Shown here: positions 1-12,876 of the stretch, piece by piece
Layout of the letters: the number at the start of each line of letters is the position of its first letter
How positions within the stretch are numbered: the first letter of the stretch is position 1
Source of the DNA: Pigmentiphaga litoralis
Lineage (GTDB): Bacteria; Pseudomonadota; Gammaproteobacteria; Burkholderiales; Burkholderiaceae_B
DNA: 64,000 bases
Direction of reading: 5' to 3'
Assembly: GCF_014651835.1 (NCBI RefSeq)
Contig: NZ_BMXQ01000001.1
Coordinates: 3,827,771 to 3,891,770, forward strand
Translations under genes and position numbers: made by a program
The notes under the pieces: model-generated
What the model saw: the letters and a program-made list of their open reading frames with translations, nothing else
What the model was told of the DNA's origin: nothing
The model's database searches: none

Positions 1-427
1 CCCCGCACGCCCCAAGGCCTCGGAAGAATTCTGGTTCAAACTTCTTAGTGTTGTTGGGCAGCGTAGTGGGTGCAGTTGGTGGCAAGGTGTGGAGCGTTTG
101 GCGTGGCTGCATTCTTGCAATGAGGGTCTGCTCGACACCGGTTGTCTGGTGCGCCCGCCTTCGCGCAGTCACGACGCATGGTCGCCCGAGCACGCCAGCC
201 TCCGCAGCCCGCTCCCCCAAAAAATGCAAAGAGTCCTCCCCATCGCAAAGGTGGGTGTGGAGAGTTCGGTTGGAAGGCTTTGCGACGCGTGAAGCCCCGG
301 CGAAGGCCGGGGTAGCGAGCTCGGCCTTTCAACCGAACTCTCCACGCCCGCCCCGCAAGAACCCCAGCCAGGATCAAGACCCCCAGCTGGAAAAAAGACC
401 CCCCAGCTGGTAGCAAGAACAAAAAAC
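1..427. other. Non-coding stretch at window edge
   Basis: No convincing gene is present here. The open frames on both strands are Arg/Pro/Cys-rich, lack ribosome binding sites and have no recognisable domain. The stretch holds one nested inverted repeat (253-349) and, near 377-410, two near-identical copies of a short motif ending in CCCCAGCTGG. It lies downstream of the minus-strand gene ending at 428, so it is intergenic or the 3' flank of that transcript. Confidence 0.6.
253..349. repeat. Nested inverted repeat (possible large hairpin)
   Basis: The arms at 253-278 and 324-349 are 26 bases each and reverse-complementary, with two transition mismatches by eye. Inside them is a second perfect hairpin: CCCCGGC at 295-301, loop GAAG, GCCGGGG at 306-312. 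No clear U-tract follows either side, so this is not a classical terminator. It could be a REP-like intergenic element or a transcript-end structure for the minus-strand gene at 428. Confidence 0.6.
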
Positions 428-1420
428 TCAGATCTTGAACGCCTCAAACGTCTCAGGCGCAAACAGCTCCTCAGGCTTCAACAACCGCTGCGACAGTCCT
501 TGCTCATGGTGATAGCGCAAGAACGTCTGCAACGTCTCCTGATTGCGCTCCAGCCCGTACGGCCAATAATCTTCTCCCATCTCGCGGATCACGTTTTCCA
601 TATCCGCCAGCAGCCACGGCATCATCGTCTTCAGGGCAGCCGTCTCGCGCAGATCGTCATACGCAATCTTCTGCGCCTGGGCGAACGCCTTGAACAGCGA
701 CTGCGCGATCCAGCGATTTTCTTCGTACAGTTTCCGACGGATCACCAGCGTGTGCATGATCGGGAAGATCTTGGTCTTGCGGTAATAGTCGCGCTCGACC
801 TCCATGAAATTCGGGAACAGGCGCTGCACCTTGCCCTTGCCATGGATGAACGACGACGGCATGCGCGCGGTGTGGAGGGCGTCGATCTCGCCGTCGAGCA
901 GCATCTGCGACAGCGTCTTTGTCGGGCCGATGGGTTCGACCTTGATATTGGGCGGCAGCGACAGCTTCAGCTTTTCGTCGCGGCCGGGTTCTTCCTCGCC
1001 GCCCGAGTAATAGGTCACGCTGTCGACCGGCACGTTGTAATGCTCGCTCAGAATGCCGCGGATCCACACGGGCGCGGTCATCTGGTATTCGGGCACGCCG
1101 ATGCGCTTGCCGATCAGGTCCTTCGGTTCCTTGATGCCCGCGTCGGCGTTCACGAAGATGCACGAATGGCGGAAGAAGCGCGACGGGAACACCGGGATGG
1201 CGATGAAGGGCTGGTCGGGCTTGAACAAGGACACCGAGTACGACGACAGCGACATTTCGGCCACGTCGAATTCCTGATTGCGCAGCATGCGGAAGAAGGT
1301 CTCTTCCACCGGCATGTTCAGGTAGTTCAGGTCGATGCCGTCGGGCTGCACCGTGCCGTCCATCAATGCGCGTGTGCGGTCGTAGTTCCAGCAACCAAAA
1401 GACAGTTTGAGCTTCGCCAT
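428..1420 (-). CDS. Solute-binding-fold protein, 4,5-dihydroxyphthalate decarboxylase-like
   Basis: A 330-residue protein of the family annotated either as ABC-transporter substrate-binding protein or as 4,5-dihydroxyphthalate decarboxylase (Pht5-like). The N-terminus has the family pattern CWNYDRTRALMDG, followed by a segment resembling NLPVEETFFRML and the EFDVAEMS region of a type 2 periplasmic-binding fold. No signal peptide is visible, which fits the decarboxylase-like cytoplasmic members better than a secreted receptor. An in-frame TTG lies five codons upstream (1435), but ATG at 1420 has AGGA about six bases before it and is preferred. It is the last gene of a minus-strand set with a Bug receptor (1532-2506) and a LysR regulator. 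No phthalate ring-cleavage genes or permease lie nearby, so the substrate and the reaction are unknown. Confidence 0.8.
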   Translation of the reverse strand: MAKLKLSFGCWNYDRTRALMDGTVQPDGIDLNYLNMPVEETFFRMLRNQEFDVAEMSLSSYSVSLFKPDQPFIAIPVFPSRFFRHSCIFVNADAGIKEPKDLIGKRIGVPEYQMTAPVWIRGILSEHYNVPVDSVTYYSGGEEEPGRDEKLKLSLPPNIKVEPIGPTKTLSQMLLDGEIDALHTARMPSSFIHGKGKVQRLFPNFMEVERDYYRKTKIFPIMHTLVIRRKLYEENRWIAQSLFKAFAQAQKIAYDDLRETAALKTMMPWLLADMENVIREMGEDYWPYGLERNQETLQTFLRYHHEQGLSQRLLKPEELFAPETFEAFKI

Positions 1421-1531
1421 GCGGGTTCCTATCAAATAAGGAAAGGGTGAATCCGGGTCGCTGAAAGCGGGGTTCGCGAGCGGTTGAGGTCATCAACTCG
1501 TTGCGAACGTCCACCTTTGGCGCCCGGGAGA

Positions 1532-2506
1532 TCAGTCGATCTTGATGCCGGCCTTTTTGATGACGGCGCCGTACCGGTCGATGTCGGTCTTGATCAGCGA
1601 GCCGAATTGCTCTGCCGACCCACCGGCTGGCTCCATGTAGGCGGTCGCCATGGACGACTGCACTTCCGGTTTGGCCAGCACGGCATTCAGCGCCTTGTTG
1701 AGTTTTGCAACGATGTCGGCCGGGGTGCCCGCGGGCGCCAGCATGCCGTACCAGATGTCGACGGCCACGCCCGGGTAGCCCTGTTCGGCGGCGGTCGGGA
1801 TGTCGGGCGCGAAGCGCGAGCGTTTGCTGCTTGCCACGGCGTAGGCCTGGATGCGGCCTTGCGGCAGGTAGTTGGCCACGTTCGACAGCGTGATGAAGAT
1901 CAGGTCGACCTGCCCGCCCAGCACGTTCGGAATCGAGGCGGCACAGCCCTTGTAGGGCACGTGCGTGATGTCGACGCCTGCCTGCTGCTTGAACATCTCG
2001 CCCGACAGATGCAGGATCGACCCGGTATCGCAGCCGCCGAAGGTCAAGGTGCCCGGGCGCGACTTGGCGTACGCCACCAGTTCCTGCAGTGTCTTGGGCG
2101 GCAGGCCCGCGCGTGACCCGATGATCGAGGTCGATGTGGCGATCTGCCCGATCGGTGCAAAGCTCTTGACGGTGTCGAACGGCAGCCTGGCCATCAGCGT
2201 CTGGTTGATCGTCATGGTGTTGGGCACGACTGCCAGCGTGTAGCCATCGGGGGCCGACTTGGCCAGCAGGTCCAGCCCGATATTGCCGCCGGCGCCCGGC
2301 TTGTTCTCGACAATGAAGGGTTCGCCGCCCAGTTCGGTGCGCAGGTGCTGCGCCAGCAGTCGGGCCAGCGTATCGACGCCGCCGCCAGCCGTGACGGGCA
2401 CGATCACGCGCACGGGTTTGGATGGGTAGGCGTCGGCCGCCCAGGCCGTGGCGGCGCTGCCAGCCAGGGCCGCAGCAACAAAAAGGGTGGAAAGCAGGGT
2501 CTTCAT
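1532..2506 (-). CDS. Bug/TctC-family periplasmic solute receptor
   Basis: A 324-residue tripartite-tricarboxylate-type (Bug) receptor. Residues 1-23 form a signal peptide (MKTLLSTLF, hydrophobic core, cut near AWA-AD), followed by the family opening YPSKPVRVIVP and the glycine-rich AGGGVDTLARLLA loop that contacts a carboxylate ligand. The later blocks GGNIGLDLLAKSAPDGYTL and the VPYKG motif are also present. The start at 2506 is chosen because GGAG sits six bases upstream and because the signal peptide begins there; an upstream ATG at 2518 gives a longer, less typical leader. No TctA/TctB membrane genes accompany it, as is common for the expanded Bug sets of Burkholderiales. Ligand unknown, probably an organic acid. 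Confidence 0.93.
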   Translation of the reverse strand: MKTLLSTLFVAAALAGSAATAWAADAYPSKPVRVIVPVTAGGGVDTLARLLAQHLRTELGGEPFIVENKPGAGGNIGLDLLAKSAPDGYTLAVVPNTMTINQTLMARLPFDTVKSFAPIGQIATSTSIIGSRAGLPPKTLQELVAYAKSRPGTLTFGGCDTGSILHLSGEMFKQQAGVDITHVPYKGCAASIPNVLGGQVDLIFITLSNVANYLPQGRIQAYAVASSKRSRFAPDIPTAAEQGYPGVAVDIWYGMLAPAGTPADIVAKLNKALNAVLAKPEVQSSMATAYMEPAGGSAEQFGSLIKTDIDRYGAVIKKAGIKID

Positions 2507-2780
2507 GGCGGTCTCCATCGCGACTGAAGGCTGCCCGACGATGGCGGCCGCGGCCGGGCCGGCCGGCGGGTGGCTCGCGGGCACATGCGCGGACGGCAGG
2601 ACGCCTCGGCCAGACGGCGCCGATTCGGACAGGGGTGTACGGGGGGCCGCGGGGACGCGGCGTGTCTCATGACCGGGCCGGCAATCGGCTCGGGGGATGG
2701 CGCTCTCTATGTAGCGGTCCGGGAAATTCTAAGTCGTTTCGGCCTCGGCAAACCCTGCGCCGAGCACCATTCGGTCATGA

Positions 2781-3737
2781 TTAATTATGATCGGCGGTAT
2801 AGCGATCGGTGATGTCCGGGTCACTACCCATGCCGACGGGGGGCACTTCTCCGGTCGATGGGCGGCCGTTCATGTGCGATGCCAGCATTTCGACGAACAG
2901 CGAGGTGGCCGTGTTGATCGGACGGCGCGGGTGGGTCACGCAGGCGATCTGCCGCACCGGCGTCGGGTCGACAATCCGGCGTACATGCACTTCGCGATCG
3001 GCCAGCCGGTTGCTGGCCGCGCTGCGGGGCAGCACTGCGTACATGCCCGTGGCGGCAATCAGCTTGACCGTTGTAATAATGGAATCGACTTCCACCGCAG
3101 GCGTGATCGTCAGCTTCAGCGATTGCGCATAGTCGTCCAGGATCCGGCGCAAGACGTGCTGGCGGGTCGTGGTGACAAGGGGGAGGGCGGCCAGATCGGC
3201 GAACGGGATGGGTGACCAGGGCGCGGTACCGTCGGGCGGGCCCATCAACACCATCTCTTCGTCACCGATGGCCTCGACGTTGAGCGTGAGCGGCTGGCGG
3301 GGCATATCCACGATGGCGGCGTCGATCTGCCCTGTCGATACCCATTCGAGCAGCCGGCCGTTGGCGACGCTGACCCGGACCTTGGGATAGGCGCGGGCGA
3401 ACTCCGTCAGGGTTTCGGACAATACCCCTTCGGCCAGCGAGGTGATCATGCCGATGGTGACCTGTCCGGTGATCTCGCCGTCCCGGCACAGCATCTGTTC
3501 CCGCGCGTGGGCAAAGTCGCGCATCAGCGGCAGGTACAGCTCATACATGCGGTGCGCGGCGTCGGTGGGTTCCATGCCGCGGGGGCTGCGGGTGAAGAGG
3601 GGCTGGCCCAGTTCTTCTTCGAGCTTGGCGATCTGGACGCTGAGCGCCGGCTGCACGACATGGACGCGGCGCGCGGCCCGGGTGACCGATCCTTCTTCGA
3701 ACAGACAAATGAAGTATTGGATCTGGCGGAACTCCAC
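2781..3737 (-). CDS. LysR-family transcriptional regulator
   Basis: A 318-residue LysR-type regulator. The N-terminal winged helix-turn-helix covers about residues 1-60 (EFRQIQYFICLFEEGS, then VTRAARRVHVVQPALSVQI), followed by the effector-binding domain of two alpha/beta lobes. The first in-frame codon is TTG at 3749, but GTG at 3737 has GGAG six bases upstream and gives the family-typical MEFRQIQYF start, so it is preferred. It is upstream of, and codirectional with, the Bug receptor and the dihydroxyphthalate-decarboxylase-like gene, so it probably controls them. It is divergent from the atp operon, whose promoter lies in the shared intergenic region. Effector unknown. Confidence 0.93.
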   Translation of the reverse strand: MEFRQIQYFICLFEEGSVTRAARRVHVVQPALSVQIAKLEEELGQPLFTRSPRGMEPTDAAHRMYELYLPLMRDFAHAREQMLCRDGEITGQVTIGMITSLAEGVLSETLTEFARAYPKVRVSVANGRLLEWVSTGQIDAAIVDMPRQPLTLNVEAIGDEEMVLMGPPDGTAPWSPIPFADLAALPLVTTTRQHVLRRILDDYAQSLKLTITPAVEVDSIITTVKLIAATGMYAVLPRSAASNRLADREVHVRRIVDPTPVRQIACVTHPRRPINTATSLFVEMLASHMNGRPSTGEVPPVGMGSDPDITDRYTADHN

Positions 3738-3855
3738 AATCAACTCCAATGAACAACTTTAGGGCATCATGTCGGCCACTCAGCGGATTGTCAGGTGAGC
3801 GCCACACAGGCGGCGTGGTTATTGAGGAGCTTACTCAACAAGATCCACGCAGTTG

Positions 3856-3868
3856 GTTGATTATCAAC
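3856..3868. promoter_or_regulatory. Palindrome GTTGAT-T-ATCAAC, possible operator
   Basis: A perfect 6+1+6 inverted repeat lies 18 bases upstream of the -35 hexamer of the putative atp promoter, in the region shared with the divergent LysR gene. It could be an activator or LysR site, but its spacing is not the classical T-N11-A, so the bound protein is unknown. Confidence 0.4.
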
Positions 3869-3886
3869 GACTTTTAAGAACTTGGT

Positions 3887-3915
3887 TTGATCGCCGAACA
3901 AGTTCCCGCTATACT
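3887..3915 (+). promoter_or_regulatory. Sigma70-type promoter of the atp operon
   Basis: The -35 hexamer TTGATC (3887-3892) and the -10 hexamer TATACT (3910-3915) are separated by exactly 17 bases. It is the best promoter match upstream of atpI and faces the operon. The long leader that follows ends at atpI (4157). Confidence 0.65.
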
Positions 3916-4156
3916 CTTTGGGTTTGCCGAGGTAAATGTAGTTGGCTAGGGGGCACTCACAATGCTCTTGCCTGGTGCCTGCGGGATGCGGTCCAAGACA
4001 ACTTTAGCGCCGGTCTGGTGCGGAATTGCCGGTAAAAGGTACCGTTCACTGCAAGTGACGGTTCACTGAAAGCGACGATTCCCAGACCTTGAGCAGCAAG
4101 GTGCTTGAATTTCCGCTTGCAGGTGTGGCTGAAGGGCAGGGGATGTGAGGACGGGG

Positions 4157-4786
4157 ATGGATCAGACCAAAGCAGCGGAAGCCGCCCGATCGGAAAATAT
4201 GCAGGGTGAACTCAAACGCGGGGAACCCAGATTTTTCGGTCCGGACGAAGTGGATGCGCGCTGGCCACCATCCTGGAAAGACGAAGAGTCGGCAAACGGT
4301 ACGACAAACAGTACGACGTTGGAAGGCGGTACGGCAGCAGCAGGCCGCCCGGCAGACGTCAGTGAACCGATCCGGCTAACCGAATCGGAGCACGCAGCGC
4401 AGCGAAAGGCGGCCATCCGGGGGCTGTTCAACGCGGTTGTCGTGCAGATGGCAGTCAGCATCACCGTGGCGCTGGTCGCCCTGGTGGTCGCAGGCGCCGC
4501 CGCAGGGGTTTCGGCCCTGATCGGCGCGGCGGTCTATGCCATCCCCAACGCCTTGTTCGCATTCAGGCTGATCGTGAGTGTTAACAAGCCGGGTGGGGCC
4601 AATCCCGTAACGTTTTTTCTCGGTGAGTTCTTCAAGATCGCATTCGCGGGGCTGCTGATTGTCGCGGCCGCCAGCGTGGGTCATGAAGTCCTCGTCTGGC
4701 CAGCGTTCCTGGCGGGGCTGATCTTTGCACTGAAAAGCCAGTGGCTTGCCCTGGCTTTCGGACGCAAGGATCCGCAGGGCGCCTGA
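4157..4786 (+). CDS. atpI: ATP synthase subunit I (AtpI, assembly factor)
   Basis: A 209-residue membrane protein that opens the atp operon. Its first ~85 residues are hydrophilic and poorly conserved. Four hydrophobic segments follow (about 92-112, 116-135, 150-172 and 178-196), with the GEFFK-type motif of AtpI before the third. AtpI is thought to assist c-ring assembly and is dispensable in several bacteria. ATG at 4157 is preceded by GGGG; an in-frame GTG at 4145 would add four residues. The hydrophilic extension is longer than in the roughly 130-residue enterobacterial protein but is usual for betaproteobacteria. Confidence 0.9.
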   Translation: MDQTKAAEAARSENMQGELKRGEPRFFGPDEVDARWPPSWKDEESANGTTNSTTLEGGTAAAGRPADVSEPIRLTESEHAAQRKAAIRGLFNAVVVQMAVSITVALVALVVAGAAAGVSALIGAAVYAIPNALFAFRLIVSVNKPGGANPVTFFLGEFFKIAFAGLLIVAAASVGHEVLVWPAFLAGLIFALKSQWLALAFGRKDPQGA

Positions 4787-4912
4787 AAGTCCCTTCTTTG
4801 CACGGCTCACTGTTCTTGCACTACCCAATGCAGTACTGACCTGACTCATGCCGTCAGGTTCAAGACAAGCACCGTATTTTCGTAAATCTGGTCGTAGGAT
4901 CGAAACCCCATC

Positions 4913-5779
4913 ATGGCTTCCACCGCAGCGCCGACCGCATCCGAGTACATCGTCCATCACCTTGGACACTTGAACAGCACCGGTCAAAAACAAAGCGTCA
5001 TTGCCGACTTTTCCATCGTCAATTACGACACCTTGTTCTGGTCCATCTCGATGGGCGTGCTCGCCTGCTTCGTGATGTGGCTGGGTGCGCGCCGCGCCGC
5101 GTCGGGCGTGCCCGGCAAGATGCAGGCCGCCATCGAAATGCTGGTCGAAATGGTTGACGAGCAGGCCAAGAACATCGTTCACAACGAAGTGTCGCGCCGT
5201 TTTGTCGCGCCGCTGGCCCTGACCGTGTTCCTCTGGATCATCCTGATGAACACGCTGGACTTGCTGCCGGTCGACCTGCCGCACTACATCATCAATGCGC
5301 TGGGCTGGGGTGAAGCCATCCACTACCACCGCATCGTCCCGACCGCCGACCTGAACGCAACCATCGGCATGTCGTTCGGCGTGCTGCTGCTGATGCTGTA
5401 CTACGGCCTGAAGATCAAGACCCCGGGCGGGTTCGTGAAAGAGCTGTTCACCGCGCCGTTCCACGCGCACGGTATCGGCGCCGTCATCCTGGCCCCGGCG
5501 AACTTCCTTCTGAACATCATTGAATACGCAGCCAAGACCGTGTCCCTGGGCATGCGGCTGTTCGGCAACATGTTTGCCGGCGAATTGATTTTCATGCTGA
5601 TCGCACTCCTGGGCGGTGCCTGGGCCGGATGGAACGCTCAAAGCGTCGTCCTGGGCGTCGGCCATCTGTTGGCAGGTTCGGTCTGGGCGATCTTCCACAT
5701 CCTGATCGTGCTGTTGCAAGCCTTTATCTTCATGATGCTGACGCTGGTATATGTCGGCCAGGCTCACGAAGGGCACTAA
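4913..5779 (+). CDS. atpB: F1Fo ATP synthase subunit a
   Basis: A 288-residue integral membrane subunit of the Fo motor that forms the proton half-channels against the c-ring. Several transmembrane helices are visible. The essential arginine lies in [11 protein letters not shown] (Arg215 here, equivalent to Arg210 of E. coli), and the C-terminal helix pair has the typical polar residues. It is second in the operon, 126 bases after atpI and 113 bases before atpE. Length and motif order are normal for Burkholderiales. Confidence 0.98.
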   Translation: MASTAAPTASEYIVHHLGHLNSTGQKQSVIADFSIVNYDTLFWSISMGVLACFVMWLGARRAASGVPGKMQAAIEMLVEMVDEQAKNIVHNEVSRRFVAPLALTVFLWIILMNTLDLLPVDLPHYIINALGWGEAIHYHRIVPTADLNATIGMSFGVLLLMLYYGLKIKTPGGFVKELFTAPFHAHGIGAVILAPANFLLNIIEYAAKTVSLGMRLFGNMFAGELIFMLIALLGGAWAGWNAQSVVLGVGHLLAGSVWAIFHILIVLLQAFIFMMLTLVYVGQAHEGH

Positions 5780-5817
5780 AGGAATCGTCGGCGGGGTGCG
5801 TGTTCCGGCCTCGTTGA

Positions 5818-6135
<318 letters not shown>

Positions 6136-6221
6136 GCCTCAACTTCGACATGACCGCTCCGTGGTGCCAGGCCTAGTTGCCGGCACCAGGGATGATGTTC
6201 TTTTCCGAAGAGGGAAATACC

Positions 6222-6692
6222 GTGAATCTGAACGCGACACTGATCTTCCAGACGCTGGTGTTTTTCGTCCTGGCCCTCTTTACGATGAAATTCGTATGGC
6301 CGCCGTTGATGAAAGCCATCGAAGAGCGTCAGTTGAAGATTGCGGAAGGCCTCGCCGCCGCTGAGAAAGGCAAGGCTGATCTCGCGCAGGCCCAGGCCCG
6401 CGTAGGTCAGGTGGAAGCGTCCGCGAAGGCTGACAACCAGACCCGTCTGGCTCAAGCCGAAAAGCAGGCTGCTGCACTGATCGAACAAGCCAGGAAGGAC
6501 GCCGAACTCGAACGCGCCCGGATCCTGGAGCAAGCGAAGCAGGATGCGCAGCAAGAAGCGCAGCGTGCCCGCGACAGCCTCCGCGATGCGGTGGCCGCAC
6601 TGGCAATCAAAGGCGCCGAGGAAATCCTCAAGCGCGAAGTGAACGCCCAGACGCATGCCGAGATGCTCGGCCGGCTCAAGGCGCAGCTTTAA
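6222..6692 (+). CDS. atpF: F1Fo ATP synthase subunit b
   Basis: A 156-residue peripheral stalk subunit. One N-terminal transmembrane helix (about residues 5-25, [14 protein letters not shown]) is followed by a long charged, Ala/Gln/Glu-rich helix that dimerises and reaches up to F1. The start is the GTG at 6222, which yields the family-standard [10 protein letters not shown]-terminus and is preceded by AGGGAA. An in-frame ATG at 6177 would add 15 unusual residues and is rejected. The length matches E. coli AtpF exactly. Confidence 0.97.
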   Translation: MNLNATLIFQTLVFFVLALFTMKFVWPPLMKAIEERQLKIAEGLAAAEKGKADLAQAQARVGQVEASAKADNQTRLAQAEKQAAALIEQARKDAELERARILEQAKQDAQQEAQRARDSLRDAVAALAIKGAEEILKREVNAQTHAEMLGRLKAQL

Positions 6693-6779
6693 AAAAAGAA
6701 CCCGCGCGGACGCACGCCATGGCGTGCGCCTCGCGTTTGCGAATCACCTCGCTAACCGTATCAGGCATCGAGAGCCAAC

Positions 6780-7319
6780 ATGGCTGAACTGTCCACCATC
6801 GCCCGGCCCTACGCTGAAGCGCTGTTCGGCGTCGCCCGTGCAGATAGCGCAGGCTTGACCGCTTGGGCCGAACTGGTCGCCGAGATGGCGCAGGCCGCGT
6901 CGCACCCTGAAGTGCGCAGCGCCGTCGCCGACCCGCAATTCGACAGCGCGCAACGCGTCGAATTGTTCGCGTCGACCTTGAAGACGCCTCTGTCGATCGA
7001 TGCGCGCAATTTCCTTGCGTTGCTGGTCGAGAACGGTCGTCTGCTGTTGTTGCCGGAAATCGCATCCGAGTTCCTGTGGCTCAAGAACCGCCACCAGGGC
7101 GAAGCCGATGCCGAAATCGTCAGCGCGTTTCCGCTGGCCGACGCTCAGGTGGCCGAATTGGTCGCCGGGCTGGAAAAGAAGTTTGGCGTGAAAATCAAAC
7201 CCGTGGTTAGCGTCGATGCATCGTTGATTGGCGGTGTGCGCGTGGCAGTGGGTGATCAGGTGCTCGATACGTCCGTGCGTGCGCAGCTTGATCGTATGCG
7301 CGACGCTCTAGTCGCATAG
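6780..7319 (+). CDS. atpH: F1 ATP synthase subunit delta
   Basis: A 179-residue delta/OSCP subunit linking the b-stalk to the top of F1. The N-terminus [16 protein letters not shown] is diagnostic, and the C-terminal half has the conserved [10 protein letters not shown] motif before the final helix. It lies 87 bases after atpF and 54 bases before atpA, as expected for the operon. Confidence 0.97.
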   Translation: MAELSTIARPYAEALFGVARADSAGLTAWAELVAEMAQAASHPEVRSAVADPQFDSAQRVELFASTLKTPLSIDARNFLALLVENGRLLLLPEIASEFLWLKNRHQGEADAEIVSAFPLADAQVAELVAGLEKKFGVKIKPVVSVDASLIGGVRVAVGDQVLDTSVRAQLDRMRDALVA

Positions 7320-7373
7320 TCGGTCGCTGCGTTCAACTGAACCGCACCGAGAGAAAGGATTCCAGGAGTCGAT

Positions 7374-8915
<1,542 letters not shown>

Positions 8916-8971
8916 AGCGGGATTTTTGGGGCGCATAGCTTGCGTCCCTAATCACGGACAGGGGAAGACAC

Positions 8972-9850
8972 ATGCCCGGAATCAAGGAAATCCGTACCAA
9001 GATCAAGAGCGTGCAAAACACGCGCAAGATCACGAAGGCGATGGAAATGGTCGCCGCGTCCAAGATGCGCAAGGCGCAGGAACGGATGCGCGCGGCTCGC
9101 CCATACGCCGACAAGGTGCGCAACATTGCTGCGCACATGGCTCAGGCCAACCCCGATTACGAGCACCCGTTCCTGGCACGTCGCAGCGACATCAAGGCCG
9201 CTGGCCTGATTGTCGTCACGACCGACAAGGGACTGTGCGGCGCGTTGAATACCAACGTGCTCCGCGCGGTGCTGGCACGCCTGAAAGAGTTTCACGCCAA
9301 GGGCATCAAGCCGCAAACCACTGCCATCGGCAACAAGGGTGCGAACCTGCTGTCCCGCGTGAATGCCAACGTCGTGTCGCAAGTGGTCCAGCTGGGCGAT
9401 GCGCCCAACATGGATCGCCTGATCGGCGCGATCAAGGTGCAGCTCGACGCGTATGCCGAGGGCAAGGTGGATGTGGTGTACATCGCGTACAACCGCTTCA
9501 TCAACACCATGCGGCAGGAACCGGTGGTCGAGCAGTTGCTGCCTTTGTCGGCGGACCGCTTCGAACAGAGCGAGGCCGAAAAGCGGGCCTACTCGTGGGA
9601 CTACATCTATGAACCCGACGCACAGTCGGTCATCGATGAACTTCTGCTGCGCTACGTCGAAGCCCTGGTGTTCCAGGCCGTTGCCGAAAACATGGCGTCC
9701 GAGCAGTCGGCGCGGATGGTGGCAATGAAGGCTGCATCGGACAACGCCAAGAAGGTGATCGGCGATCTGCAACTGGTCTACAACAAGACCCGTCAGGCAG
9801 CCATCACCAAAGAAATTTCGGAAATCGTGGGTGGCGCGGCGGCTGTCTAA
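8972..9850 (+). CDS. atpG: F1 ATP synthase subunit gamma
   Basis: A 292-residue central shaft subunit. The N-terminal helix [20 protein letters not shown] and the C-terminal helix ending SEIVGGAAA form the coiled coil that rotates inside alpha3beta3. The central [11 protein letters not shown] segment is the family hallmark. It is placed between atpA and atpD as in other bacteria. Confidence 0.98.
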   Translation: MPGIKEIRTKIKSVQNTRKITKAMEMVAASKMRKAQERMRAARPYADKVRNIAAHMAQANPDYEHPFLARRSDIKAAGLIVVTTDKGLCGALNTNVLRAVLARLKEFHAKGIKPQTTAIGNKGANLLSRVNANVVSQVVQLGDAPNMDRLIGAIKVQLDAYAEGKVDVVYIAYNRFINTMRQEPVVEQLLPLSADRFEQSEAEKRAYSWDYIYEPDAQSVIDELLLRYVEALVFQAVAENMASEQSARMVAMKAASDNAKKVIGDLQLVYNKTRQAAITKEISEIVGGAAAV

Positions 9851-11314
<1,464 letters not shown>

Positions 11315-11346
11315 GGATTTTTTCGGCACCTCTCTGAAGGGATCTT

Positions 11347-11766
11347 ATGGCAACTTTACATGTTGACGTGGTCAGTGCGGAAGCCTCGATCTTCTCGGGC
11401 GAGGCGAAGTTTGTCTCCCTGCCCGGTGAAGCGGGCGAGCTCGGGATTCTGCCCGGCCACACGCCGCTGATCTCGCGCATCCGTCCAGGTACCGTGCGGA
11501 TTTCGCGCACCGATGGCACCGAAGAAGACATCTTCGTGGCTGGCGGTCTGCTCGAGATTCAACCGGGTGTCGTGACGGTGCTTGCCGACACGGCCATCCG
11601 TAGCGGCGAGCTGGACGAAGCGAAGGCGACCAAGGCGCGTGCACAGGCCGAAGAAGCCTTGCGCAACGCCAAGGACAAGACCGAGATCGCTGTGGTCGAG
11701 GCCGAGCTGGCCATGCTGGCGGCTCAGCTGGCGGCGATTCGCAAGCTGCGCGGCAATCGCAACTGA
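11347..11766 (+). CDS. atpC: F1 ATP synthase subunit epsilon
   Basis: A 139-residue epsilon subunit. The N-terminal beta-sandwich ([20 protein letters not shown], and the [12 protein letters not shown] loop) sits on gamma and the c-ring. The C-terminal two-helix hairpin (about residues 90-135, Ala/Glu-rich) can act as an inhibitory arm. It is the last gene of the operon and is followed by a strong terminator. Confidence 0.98.
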   Translation: MATLHVDVVSAEASIFSGEAKFVSLPGEAGELGILPGHTPLISRIRPGTVRISRTDGTEEDIFVAGGLLEIQPGVVTVLADTAIRSGELDEAKATKARAQAEEALRNAKDKTEIAVVEAELAMLAAQLAAIRKLRGNRN

Positions 11767-11846
11767 TTTGTGTTGTGACTCTGCGGCGTGAATCCGCGGC
11801 GTAATTGAACGGTCCGCGCCGGGTGGTCGGCGGCGCGGAATAAAAA

Positions 11847-11891
11847 ACGGTCGTCCCGGGGTGGAAACACCTTGGGGCGGCCGTTTTTTTT
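11847..11891 (+). terminator. Bidirectional intrinsic terminator after atpC
   Basis: A stem of 17 pairs (11847-11863 with 11868-11884, including a few G-U pairs) closes on a GAAA tetraloop. It is followed by a run of eight T on the plus strand and preceded by a run of six A. It can therefore end the atp operon and also the converging minus-strand operon whose last gene ends at 11961. Confidence 0.92.
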
Positions 11892-11960
11892 GTGCGATGA
11901 ACGGGCCGCCACGGCAGCCCGTCGTGACGAACGGCTTACGAGGCGTTGTCGATGACCTGC

Positions 11961-12863
11961 CTACCAGCGCAACGTGAACCGCCCGCCTTGTTCGCCGATC
12001 CGGCAGCAATGCGGCTCGGGGAAGTGCGCCGGAAACAGCCACGCGTCGCGCGCCGCGCAGTCTTGCAGCACGGCCAGCCGCACCTGCAGCGCCAGCTCTG
12101 GATCTTCATCGAACACCGAACACAGGGTGGGATGCGGCACCTGGATCGGGTGATGGATCACGTCGCCCGAAAAGATGCCTTCGTCGGCGCCCGACTTGAG
12201 TCGGATCTTCATGTGGCCCGGCGTGTGGCCATACGCGGCCTCCACGCGCATCAGGTTGTCGAGGTCGAACCCGTCATCGACTTCCTGCACCAGACCGGCT
12301 TCGAGCACGGGCAGGATGCTGTCGTCAAACACGTTCTCGTTGATCGGTCGCGCCACATGGCCGTGGATGCGCGGGTCCCATCGCGCCAGTTCCTTGCGCG
12401 AAAACAGATACCGCGCATTCGGAAAGGTGGGCACCCATCGGCCTTGGGCATCCAGCCGGGTGTTCCAGCCGACGTGGTCCGCGTGCAGGTGCGTGCACAT
12501 CACGAAGTCGATGTCTTCCGGCGCGGCGCCAGCGGCTTTCAGGCGGTCCAGCCACGGTTCGTTGCGCTGATGGAAGCGGTCGATGCTGGGACGCGTCTTG
12601 TGGTTGCCGATGCAGCTGTCCACAAGAATGGTGTGTCGGTCGGTGCGGACGAGCCAGCTGTGAATGCTGGTGCGCAGCTGGTTGGCGCCCGGGTCGTAGT
12701 AGCCAGGCGCGAGCCACGCCATCTCGGCCGCCAGGTGGTCGGGCGTGATGGCGGGGAACATGGCGGCGGGCGCAAACCCCAGGCCCAGGAAGTCTTCGAC
12801 CCGGGTGATGCGCGCGGCGCCCAGTTGAATGACGGGGGATGGCGAAAGCGCTGCGCCTGTCAT
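11961..12863 (-). CDS. Metallo-beta-lactamase-fold hydrolase
   Basis: A 300-residue MBL-fold protein. The metal-binding signature THLHADHVGWN (HxHxDH) is followed by the histidine in AAYGHTPGHM, the aspartate in IFSGDVIHHP and the late histidine in LFPAHFPEPH. This is the full two-metal ligand set. It resembles the lactonase/quorum-quenching and cyclic-imide-hydrolase-like members of the superfamily. No signal peptide is visible, so it is cytosolic. It is the last gene of the minus-strand liv/amidase operon, 13 bases after the cupin gene. A ring-opened or lactone/lactam intermediate of the same pathway is a plausible substrate, but this is inference. ATG at 12863 begins family-like sequence; the open frame extends further upstream only as out-of-family residues. 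Confidence 0.88.
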   Translation of the reverse strand: MTGAALSPSPVIQLGAARITRVEDFLGLGFAPAAMFPAITPDHLAAEMAWLAPGYYDPGANQLRTSIHSWLVRTDRHTILVDSCIGNHKTRPSIDRFHQRNEPWLDRLKAAGAAPEDIDFVMCTHLHADHVGWNTRLDAQGRWVPTFPNARYLFSRKELARWDPRIHGHVARPINENVFDDSILPVLEAGLVQEVDDGFDLDNLMRVEAAYGHTPGHMKIRLKSGADEGIFSGDVIHHPIQVPHPTLCSVFDEDPELALQVRLAVLQDCAARDAWLFPAHFPEPHCCRIGEQGGRFTLRW

Positions 12864-12876
12864 GCCGTGATCCGCG

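Larger units (their letters stand above)
3738..4156. other. Divergent intergenic region LysR / atp operon
   Basis: There is no coding sequence here. The region separates the minus-strand LysR gene from atpI. It contains a 13-base palindrome (3856-3868) and a good sigma70-type promoter facing atpI (3887-3915), leaving an untranslated leader of roughly 230 bases before atpI. Apart from these nothing distinct was recognised. Confidence 0.6.

Noticed and set aside
253-349. Intrinsic terminator
   Set aside because: The hairpin lacks a U-tract on either strand, so it is listed as a repeat.
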